DNA from: Brucellaceae bacterium | GTDB taxonomy: Bacteria > Pseudomonadota > Alphaproteobacteria > Rhizobiales > Rhizobiaceae | Reading direction: 5' to 3' | DNA length: 5,831 nt | NCBI GenBank assembly: GCA_031253705.1 | Contig: JAIRVW010000415.1 | Coordinates: forward strand, 1-5,831 | Made by a program: the position numbers and the translations under genes | Shown: in pieces, positions 1 through 4,042 of the stretch | How positions within the stretch are numbered: the first letter of the stretch is position 1 | Layout: each line of letters begins with the position of its first letter | Notes under the pieces: generated by a model | The model's input: only the letters and a program-made list of their open reading frames with translations | Database searches by the model: none | What the model was told of the DNA's origin: nothing

Positions 1-1
1 C

Positions 2-340
2 CGTGCTTATCACAATCGTGGTCTGATTTATCAGGCGCGCGGTCAGCATAAGCAGGCGATTGAGGATTTCTCGGCAGCGGCATCGCTGCAGTCCAGTGCG
101 CCGGAACCTTATAATGGTCGCGGCATTTCCTATGCGGCAATCGGCGATTACGACAATGCCTTTGATGATTTCAATACCGCTATCGGGCTGGATGATAAGG
201 TTGCTGAGAGCTGGGCTAATCAGGCGATGATCTATGAGCATCGCGGCGACAAGAAACGCGCTGCGGCTTCCTATGCCCGCGCGGTACAGCTCGACCCGCA
301 ATATAAGCCTGCCAAAGACGGTCTGAGCCGTACGCGCTAA
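2..340 (+). CDS. Tetratricopeptide-repeat (TPR) protein, C-terminal part (5' end outside window)
   Basis: The frame is open from base 2 to a TAA at 338-340 and gives 112 residues; the start lies beyond the left edge. Apart from the first residue and a short tail, it consists of three tandem 34-residue units beginning AYHNRGLIYQARG, PYNGRGISYAAIG and SWANQAMIYEHRG. Each carries the TPR pattern: aromatic near the start, G/A in helix A, then A..DF or A..SY in helix B. The last unit ends in the typical LDPQYKPAK. TPRs are protein-interaction scaffolds; NlpI-like envelope proteins and many periplasmic or cytoplasmic adaptors are built this way. Without the N-terminus, a signal peptide or lipobox cannot be judged, so neither location nor partner can be assigned. 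A hairpin terminator follows 26 bases after the stop, which suggests this gene ends its transcript. Confidence 0.88.
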   Translation, partial: RAYHNRGLIYQARGQHKQAIEDFSAAASLQSSAPEPYNGRGISYAAIGDYDNAFDDFNTAIGLDDKVAESWANQAMIYEHRGDKKRAAASYARAVQLDPQYKPAKDGLSRTR

Positions 341-366
341 CTATACAGAAGCTGAGTGATGAAGTT

Positions 367-402
367 AAAGAGCCGCAGGACAAGATATCCGGTGGCTCTT
401 TT
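367..402 (+). terminator. Hairpin terminator after the TPR gene
   Basis: AAAGAGCC (367-374) is perfectly complementary to GGCTCTTT (394-401), an 8-bp stem. The inner GGA/TCC (378-380/388-390) can extend it. The 3' arm runs into a T-rich stretch (399-405, TTTTCTT). It lies 26 bases past the TPR stop and before the VOC start, so it fits an intrinsic terminator, though the stem is only moderately GC-rich. Confidence 0.65.
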
Positions 403-433
403 CTTATGAGAGAAGCTCTCTATATTATTGGGT

Positions 434-844
434 ATGTCTCTATTTGATCATATCGGCTTTGAGAGCCGGGACATTCCGGCATCCTATCGTTTTTACTCCG
501 GCAGCATGGCTGCACTGGAGCTTCGGGTTTTGCAAACTGCGGAGACGACGTTTTTTGTCAGCGGTAATGCCCGCAGCCCTTTGCCGTTTTTACGAATTGT
601 GGCGGCAAAATCCGCCGCAGGTGATGGGCAGGACTTTCAGCCGGGGCAACATTTACATCTGAAATTCAGTGCGAAAACCCGCGAGCAGGTTGAGGCCTTT
701 TATCAGGCAGCATTGCAATGCGGCGGACGTGACAGCGGCGCGCCGTCCTATCAGGGGCCGAAGGAGATGGGCTATTTCGCGGCTCTGGTGTTTGACCCTG
801 ACGGTAATACGGTTGAGGTCGGTGTGCACGAAACGCGCACGTAA
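434..844 (+). CDS. VOC (glyoxalase/bleomycin-resistance/dioxygenase fold) family protein
   Basis: This 136-residue protein has the two-module VOC fold. It opens MSLFDHIGFE with His6 on the first strand, followed by a helix with ..YRFYSG. The second module begins GQHLHLKF (71-78, His73/His75), has a helix EQVEAFYQAAL and GGRDSGAP (98-104), and ends FDPDGNTVEVGVHE (120-133, Glu128). The HLHLKF, GGRDSGAP and DPDGN..E run is typical of small glyoxalase-like proteins of unknown substrate in proteobacteria. His6, His73/75 and Glu128 are plausible metal ligands; I see no clear ligand at the end of module one, so a divergent metal site or a non-enzymatic role is possible. Substrate is unknown. Start choice is uncertain: ATG at 434 is preferred, but an in-frame TTG at 428 would add two residues, and neither has a strong ribosome-binding site. 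The gene is bracketed by terminators and appears monocistronic. Confidence 0.85.
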   Translation: MSLFDHIGFESRDIPASYRFYSGSMAALELRVLQTAETTFFVSGNARSPLPFLRIVAAKSAAGDGQDFQPGQHLHLKFSAKTREQVEAFYQAALQCGGRDSGAPSYQGPKEMGYFAALVFDPDGNTVEVGVHETRT

Positions 845-860
845 TTCTATGAGATACTAA

Positions 861-884
861 AAAGGCCGGTTTTCACCGGCCTTT
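861..884. terminator. Bidirectional terminator between VOC gene and metI
   Basis: AAAGGCCGGT (861-870) and ACCGGCCTTT (875-884) form a perfect 10-bp stem with a TTTC loop. On the plus strand the arm ends in TTTGTTTT; on the minus strand it ends in TTTTT (complement of 859-863). It begins 17 bases past the VOC stop and lies 54 bases past the metI stop, between two convergent genes, so it can terminate both transcripts. Confidence 0.85.
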
Positions 885-891
885 GTTTTGC

Positions 892-936
892 GCATGTCTT
901 TATCCCAAAACCGGTGTCCATTTTTGGGAGACATGC
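892..936. repeat. Palindromic intergenic element (rhizobial RPE/RIME-like)
   Basis: GCATGTCT (892-899) pairs with AGACATGC (929-936). After a one-sided TTAT bulge, CCCAAAA (904-910) pairs with TTTTGGG (922-928), leaving a loop centred on CCGGTGTCC. This outer-GCATG, inner-CCnAAAA, ACCGG-loop design is the one I recall for short palindromic intergenic repeats dispersed through Rhizobiales genomes; the family name is from memory and only one clear copy is in this window. The element ends one base before the metI stop codon (938-940), so in the met transcript it forms a 3' hairpin directly after the coding region and upstream of the terminator. Confidence 0.7.
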
Positions 937-937
937 T

Positions 938-1615
938 TTAGCGCTTAACAACACGCTTATCGACTTTTTGCACCAGCCGGTCACCGATCCACTGGATCAG
1001 GCAGACAATTACAATCAACACTGCCACAACAGCGGCCATGATCGGGTAGTTAAAGCGCTGATAGCCGTAGCGGATGGCAAGATCACCCAGACCGCCTGCA
1101 CCGATGGCACCGGCCATAGCGGAAGCACCGATCAGGGTGACGATTGTGACGGTGAAGCCTGCAATCAGACCCGGCATGGATTCCGGTATCAGCACTTCCT
1201 TGATGATCGTCCAGCGGCTGGCGCCCATGGAGCGGGCAGCTTCGATCAGACCGTGATCAACTTCACGCAGCGATACTTCCGCCATGCGTGCATAATAAGG
1301 AATGGCGGCAATGGAGAGCGGCACAATGGATGCCCATGTACCCAAAGCTGTACCCATGATCAGGCGTGTGAACGGGATCAGCGCCACTAGCAGAATGATG
1401 AAGGGCACAGAGCGGAAAGCATTGACGATAGCGCCGACGACGCGGTTGACGGCAATATGCTGCAGCAGGCCATTACGATCAGTCAGGATGAGCAGAAGTC
1501 CCAGCGGCAAGCCGAAAATCAGCGTGAACAGGCTGGAGAAGCCGGTCATGATCAGGGTTTCGCCGAGTGAGCGCCAGAGCAGATCAAGCATTGCGGGTGT
1601 CAGGAACTGAAACAT
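938..1615 (-). CDS. metI: Methionine ABC transporter permease MetI
   Basis: This is the inner-membrane permease of the D/L-methionine importer, which as a dimer forms the channel coupled to MetN. The 225-residue protein is close to the usual length of about 217. It has five hydrophobic segments, approximately residues 20-44, 58-81, 89-110, 149-170 and 189-210. Between the third and fourth lies the EAA coupling loop, EAARSMGASRWTIIKEVLIP (125-144), which docks on the ATPase. GASAMAGAIGAGGLGDLAIRYGYQRF (163-188) is characteristic of MetI. I chose the ATG at 1615 because GGAGG sits 9 bases upstream (1625-1629); an in-frame ATG at 1639 would add eight residues lying deeper in metN and lacks this support. 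The gene overlaps the end of metN by 32 bases, implying translational coupling as the last gene of the operon. Confidence 0.95.
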   Translation of the reverse strand: MFQFLTPAMLDLLWRSLGETLIMTGFSSLFTLIFGLPLGLLLILTDRNGLLQHIAVNRVVGAIVNAFRSVPFIILLVALIPFTRLIMGTALGTWASIVPLSIAAIPYYARMAEVSLREVDHGLIEAARSMGASRWTIIKEVLIPESMPGLIAGFTVTIVTLIGASAMAGAIGAGGLGDLAIRYGYQRFNYPIMAAVVAVLIVIVCLIQWIGDRLVQKVDKRVVKR

Positions 1616-2708
1616 ATCCGGCAACCTCCGTTTCATCACAAATTGTCTTCAGAAAATCCACGGCCTTTTGCAGAGCCGCAGAATGATGCGCAGGCAGGCC
1701 GAGGAACAATGTGCCGACCGGCTCTCCCTGAATCGTATCAATGCCGCCATGAACGAGGCGGGCATTGAGACCGGAAGCGGTGGCGATATCGTTGATAATC
1801 GGGCGGCGTGCAGCCTCACCGGAAATGCGGATACGGATGATCGCCTCACCATCCGGCTGCGCCTGCGAAACCAGATGCGCGGCAATGCTTTCCGGCAGAG
1901 CAGGGGTCAGCATTTTCAGCAGGTTCTTTGTTGTCTCGGCTTTAGGGCGGGCAAAGACCTCCCAGACAGGGCCTTGTTCGGCGATCTGCCCGTGATCCAG
2001 CACGATCACACGGTCGGCGATTTTGCGGATCACATCCATCTCATGGGTAATTAGCAAAATGGTCAGGCCGAGTTTCTGGTTGATGTCTTTGAGCAGGGCC
2101 AGAATGGATTGGGTGGTTTCCGGATCAAGTGCCGAGGTGGCTTCATCCGACAACAACAGGCTCGGCTTGGCCGCGAGGGCACGGGCAATACCGACGCGTT
2201 GTTTCTGTCCGCCGGAAAGCTGTGCCGGATAATGCTGTGCGCGTTCTGAAAGGCCGACCAGTTCCAGCAGTTCCGCAACGATTTTGTGACGTTCCGGCTT
2301 GGCAATGCCTGCAATTTTGAGCGGCAGGGCAATATTCTGCGCCACTGTCTTTGCGGACATCAGATTGAAGTGCTGAAAGATCATGCCGATGCGGCGGCGC
2401 ACCGGCTGCAACTGGCTTTCATTAAGGCCGGTAATTTCCTGGCCTTCAATGACAACTGAACCGCTATCGGGTTTTTCCAGACCGTTCAGGCAACGGATCA
2501 GGGTCGATTTACCTGCGCCGCTGCGGCCGATAATGCCGAGAATTTCGCCGCGTTTCACCGAAAGAGAAATATCATTGACGGCAGGGGTCGTGCCGAACAT
2601 GCGTTTAATATTGGAGAGCTTAACAACTTCGTCACCGGTCACGGGAGGCTGGCCGGATGCGGAAGACAGCTTTTGCTGCACATTCTTTATTGGAGCTGAA
2701 GTATTCAC
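1584..2708 (-). CDS. metN: Methionine ABC transporter ATP-binding protein MetN
   Basis: This 374-residue cytoplasmic ATPase drives methionine import with MetI and MetQ. The nucleotide-binding domain is complete: Walker A GRSGAGKST (61-69), Q-loop Gln112 in FQHFNLM, signature LSGGQKQRVGIARALA (164-179), Walker B LLLSDEATSALD (184-195) with catalytic Glu189, and H-loop His222. A C-terminal NIL (ACT-like) domain occupies about residues 285-368; in the E. coli transporter this domain binds methionine and inhibits transport. Roughly 27 extra residues precede the ABC core. The start is a GTG at 2708: the frame upstream is closed by a TGA at 2748-2750 with no other start codon between, and GAGGA (2713-2717) lies 4 bases before it, a tight spacing. 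It follows metQ by 138 bases across a strong hairpin and overlaps metI. Confidence 0.96.
   Translation of the reverse strand: MNTSAPIKNVQQKLSSASGQPPVTGDEVVKLSNIKRMFGTTPAVNDISLSVKRGEILGIIGRSGAGKSTLIRCLNGLEKPDSGSVVIEGQEITGLNESQLQPVRRRIGMIFQHFNLMSAKTVAQNIALPLKIAGIAKPERHKIVAELLELVGLSERAQHYPAQLSGGQKQRVGIARALAAKPSLLLSDEATSALDPETTQSILALLKDINQKLGLTILLITHEMDVIRKIADRVIVLDHGQIAEQGPVWEVFARPKAETTKNLLKMLTPALPESIAAHLVSQAQPDGEAIIRIRISGEAARRPIINDIATASGLNARLVHGGIDTIQGEPVGTLFLGLPAHHSAALQKAVDFLKTICDETEVAGYVSVPDTRNA
1625..1629 (-). promoter_or_regulatory. Ribosome-binding site of metI inside metN
   Basis: GGAGG on the minus strand lies 9 bases upstream of the ATG at 1615 and within the last codons of metN. It decides the metI start over the more upstream in-frame ATG at 1639, and its position means ribosomes finishing metN pass over it. 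Confidence 0.75.
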
Positions 2709-2747
2709 TTTATCCTCGAGCTCTTTCTTTAAATTGAGGCAATATGA

Positions 2748-2789
2748 TCAGAGCAAAGTGCAAAAAGGGACAATACTCAGAGTGCAAAA
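2748..2789. repeat. Imperfect direct repeat in the metQ-metN gap
   Basis: TCAGAG-CAAAG-TGCAAAA (2748-2765) and TCAGAG-TGCAAAA (2777-2789) are the same 13 bases, with five bases inserted in the first copy. The nine bases AGTGCAAAA recur exactly 24 bases apart. The repeat lies between the metQ-side hairpin and metN. It could be a duplicated operator half or a small chance duplication; nothing here identifies a binding protein. Confidence 0.4.
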
Positions 2790-2813
2790 CGGTCCGGATA
2801 AATCCGGACCGTT
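2786..2813 (-). terminator. Intercistronic terminator/attenuator between metQ and metN
   Basis: AACGGTCCGGAT (2788-2799) and ATCCGGACCGTT (2802-2813) are a perfect 12-base inverted repeat, foldable as 11 bp with a four-base loop. In the metQ to metN direction the 3' arm ends in CCGTTTTGC, a short U run. It begins 33 bases after the metQ stop. Because metN and metI lie downstream on the same strand with no strong promoter visible between, it probably acts as a partial terminator or 3'-end stabiliser that makes the binding protein more abundant than ATPase and permease. A plus-strand role is unlikely, since no plus-strand gene lies nearby. Confidence 0.75.
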
Positions 2814-2846
2814 ACTATGCGCGGTTTAAGCTTGGTTGGGTAGCTC

Positions 2847-3698
2847 TTATTCCCAGGCAGGAATACCTGTGCCTTTATAGGCGCGGTCGAGTTCTGCCTT
2901 CACCGGTTCGTTGTGGAAAGCGGCAATAAGCGGTTTCACCCATGCTGCATCCTTGTCTTCAGTGCGCACGGCAATGAAGTTACGATACGGGTTGTTTTCT
3001 TTGCTTTCCCAGCCGATTGCATCCTTCACAGGATCAAGACCGGTTTTTGCTGCCCAGTTATTGTTGACGATTGCAGCGTCGAGATCGTCGATGGAAAGAC
3101 CGACAACACCGGCATCCAGTTCTTTGATTTCAAGCTTCTTCGGGTTTTCAACAATATCAATCGGGGTTGCGAGAATGCCTGCATCCGGATTGAGCTTGAT
3201 CAGACCTTTGCTTTCAAGAACGCGCAGCGCACGGCCTTCATTGGTCGGGTCATTTGGTACGCCGACAATAGCGCCATCCTTCAGGTCTTCCAGCTTTTCA
3301 ACCTTGCGGGAATAGATGCCGATCGGCCAGAGAGCGGTGTAACCGGCGACGGAAATCTTATAGCCGTGCTGTTTGATCTGCTCGTCCAGATAAGGCTCAT
3401 GCTGAAACGCATTGGCGTCAATTTCTTTACGCTCCAGCGCTTCATTCGGCTGGGTGTAATCATTGAAGATAACGGTTTCGATTTTGAGGCCTTCTTTTGC
3501 AGCCTGTTCAGCAACAACTTTCCAGACATCTTCATCTTCACCGCCCATAATGCCGACTTTAATTGACTGGTCTGCAGCCTGAACCGACAGAGGTGCAGCA
3601 AATGCAACGCTCATGGCGACGGCGGAAAGCAGCATCATTTTCATGCCGGTGCGGCGCGAAATTAAAGTTTTGACGCGGGCGATATCTGACAACGACAT
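2847..3698 (-). CDS. metQ: Methionine ABC transporter substrate-binding protein MetQ (NlpA family), with Tat-like signal
   Basis: This 283-residue protein is a periplasmic binding protein that delivers methionine to MetNI. NlpA/MetQ-family hallmarks are present: IKVGIMGGEDEDVWK (46-60), DANAFQHEPYLDEQ (94-107), GVPNDPTNEGRALRVLES (146-163), NPKKLEIKELDA (185-196), AAIVNNNWA (208-216) and NPYRNFIAVR (236-245). The ATG at 3698 is chosen because AAGGA lies 8 bases upstream; the internal Met19 has no ribosome-binding site. The signal peptide has a long basic n-region containing SRRTGMK (14-20), resembling the twin-arginine motif, then a weakly hydrophobic core and a cleavage site VQA|AD after residue 41. 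There is no lipobox cysteine, so unlike E. coli MetQ it should be soluble rather than a lipoprotein. It is the first gene of the operon. Specificity for methionine rests on its MetN and MetI partners; related NlpA proteins bind other amino acids. Confidence 0.94.
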   Translation of the reverse strand: MSLSDIARVKTLISRRTGMKMMLLSAVAMSVAFAAPLSVQAADQSIKVGIMGGEDEDVWKVVAEQAAKEGLKIETVIFNDYTQPNEALERKEIDANAFQHEPYLDEQIKQHGYKISVAGYTALWPIGIYSRKVEKLEDLKDGAIVGVPNDPTNEGRALRVLESKGLIKLNPDAGILATPIDIVENPKKLEIKELDAGVVGLSIDDLDAAIVNNNWAAKTGLDPVKDAIGWESKENNPYRNFIAVRTEDKDAAWVKPLIAAFHNEPVKAELDRAYKGTGIPAWE

Positions 3699-3706
3699 TG
3701 CTGTTT

Positions 3707-3711
3707 TCCTT
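3707..3711 (-). promoter_or_regulatory. Ribosome-binding site of metQ
   Basis: AAGGA on the minus strand lies 8 bases before the ATG at 3698 and fixes the metQ start. The overlapping AGGAA (3706-3710) is complementary to TTCCT of the minus strand at 3723-3727, part of the adjacent hairpin, so the site could be sequestered. Confidence 0.75.
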
Positions 3712-3724
3712 ATAAATTCGTCAG

Positions 3725-3742
3725 GAAGCGATCCTTCGCTTC
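3725..3742 (-). promoter_or_regulatory. Hairpin just upstream of the metQ ribosome-binding site
   Basis: On the minus strand GAAGCGA, loop AGGA, TCGCTTC forms a perfect 7-bp stem in the metQ leader, ending 13 bases before the ribosome-binding site. No U tract follows, so it is not a terminator. Its 3' arm overlaps the TTCCT that can pair with the ribosome-binding site, so forming this stem would free the site. No match to a riboswitch family I recognise. Confidence 0.5.
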
Positions 3743-3749
3743 ACTGTTT

Positions 3750-3791
3750 TGCCTCACCAATCTCTCACCTGTTTGCTCTCAAACGGAGGCA
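3750..3791 (-). promoter_or_regulatory. Upstream structured segment of the metQ leader
   Basis: In the metQ leader RNA, UGCCUC (complement of 3786-3791) can pair with GAGGCA (complement of 3750-3755). This 6-bp outer stem encloses a hairpin GUUUG-agag-CAAAC (3771-3784). Stem-within-stem layout plus the hairpin at 3725-3742 makes the last 90 bases of the leader largely foldable. This is a possible cis-regulatory RNA; the helices are short and could be chance. Confidence 0.35.
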
Positions 3792-3800
3792 GGCGGATTG

Positions 3801-3819
3801 TGTGATCATATTCTTCACA
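3801..3819. promoter_or_regulatory. Inverted repeat TGTGA-N9-TCACA in the metQ leader
   Basis: TGTGA (3801-3805) and TCACA (3815-3819) are an exact 5-base inverted repeat with a nine-base spacer. It lies downstream of the candidate promoter, a position where a repressor could act. The half-sites match the CRP core but the spacing (9 rather than 6) does not, so no regulator is assigned. Confidence 0.25.
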
Positions 3820-3863
3820 GAATGGTGCCTGATAACAAGGAAGTTTCAACTACGAATAAGATA

Positions 3864-3892
3864 ATTTTAGAATATTTTTGCGTTATTTTGAA
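3864..3892 (-). promoter_or_regulatory. Candidate metQNI promoter
   Basis: On the minus strand TTCAAA (complement of 3887-3892) and TAAAAT (complement of 3864-3869) are separated by exactly 17 bases, matching 4/6 and 5/6 of the sigma-70 consensus hexamers. They lie in the AT-rich block at about 3850-3935. Transcription would start near 3857 and give a leader of about 160 nt. AT-rich DNA yields such matches easily, so the exact boxes are uncertain, but the block is the natural place for the operon promoter. Confidence 0.4.
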
Positions 3893-3969
3893 TTTTAACG
3901 AACAAAACTATCGCAGATAAATATATGTTTATATTTAGCATTGTGCGTTTCGTGATAAGTTGCAGGCAT

Positions 3970-4002
3970 GCGGAATCGTTTTCCGCTGCGAAAACAGCGG
4001 AA
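3970..4002. repeat. Overlapping inverted repeats downstream of pbpC
   Basis: Three copies of one arm lie together: GCGGAA (3970-3975), TTCCGCTG (3981-3988) and CAGCGGAA (3995-4002). The central arm can pair with either neighbour: 8 bp with a CGAAAA loop on the right, or 6 bp with a TCGTT loop on the left. The structure lies 25 bases past the pbpC stop. On the minus strand there is no U run after it, so it is a poor intrinsic terminator. It may stabilise the pbpC mRNA 3' end or be a decayed palindromic element; GCATG occurs at both flanks (3966-3970 and 4018-4022). Confidence 0.5.
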
Positions 4003-4021
4003 TAATTTGCTCTGAAAGCAT

Positions 4022-4042
4022 GATTTTCAGTCGATGAAAATC
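4022..4042. repeat. 8-bp inverted repeat spanning the pbpC stop codon
   Basis: GATTTTCA (4022-4029) and TGAAAATC (4035-4042) are perfectly complementary around a five-base spacer. The pbpC TGA (complement of 4027-4029) lies inside one arm. The stem is AT-rich and has no following U run; it could be a weak mRNA 3'-end structure. Confidence 0.35.

Larger units (their letters stand above)
3699..4026. other. Non-coding region between metQ and pbpC
   Basis: These 328 bases hold no credible gene. From the metQ side they contain the ribosome-binding site, the structured leader (3725-3791), an inverted repeat (3801-3819), an AT-rich promoter block (about 3850-3935), and GCGGAA-type inverted repeats just beyond the pbpC stop. 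Short open frames crossing it lack ribosome-binding sites and recognisable protein sequence. I found no tRNA. Confidence 0.7.

Noticed and set aside
914..1390. 158-codon plus-strand frame opposite metI
   Set aside because: His/Asp/Gln-rich composition without a fold signature, overlapping the palindrome and antisense to a clear permease gene.
2747..2813. CRISPR-like repeat-spacer arrangement in the metQ-metN gap
   Set aside because: Only two short, imperfect direct copies and one hairpin; no regular spacing or further units.
2913..3566. Long open frame of 217 codons on the plus strand opposite metQ
   Set aside because: It is fully antisense to metQ, has no recognisable domain or good ribosome-binding site, and its Cys/Phe/Ile-rich sequence is the shadow of the real gene.
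3801..3819. CRP/FNR-type binding site
   Set aside because: Half-sites look right, but the 9-base spacer does not fit the 6-base spacing, and the site lies inside the leader.
3699..3860. SAM-I or SAM-II riboswitch upstream of metQ
   Set aside because: The conserved cores I recall for these families are not present; only generic stems near the ribosome-binding site are seen.
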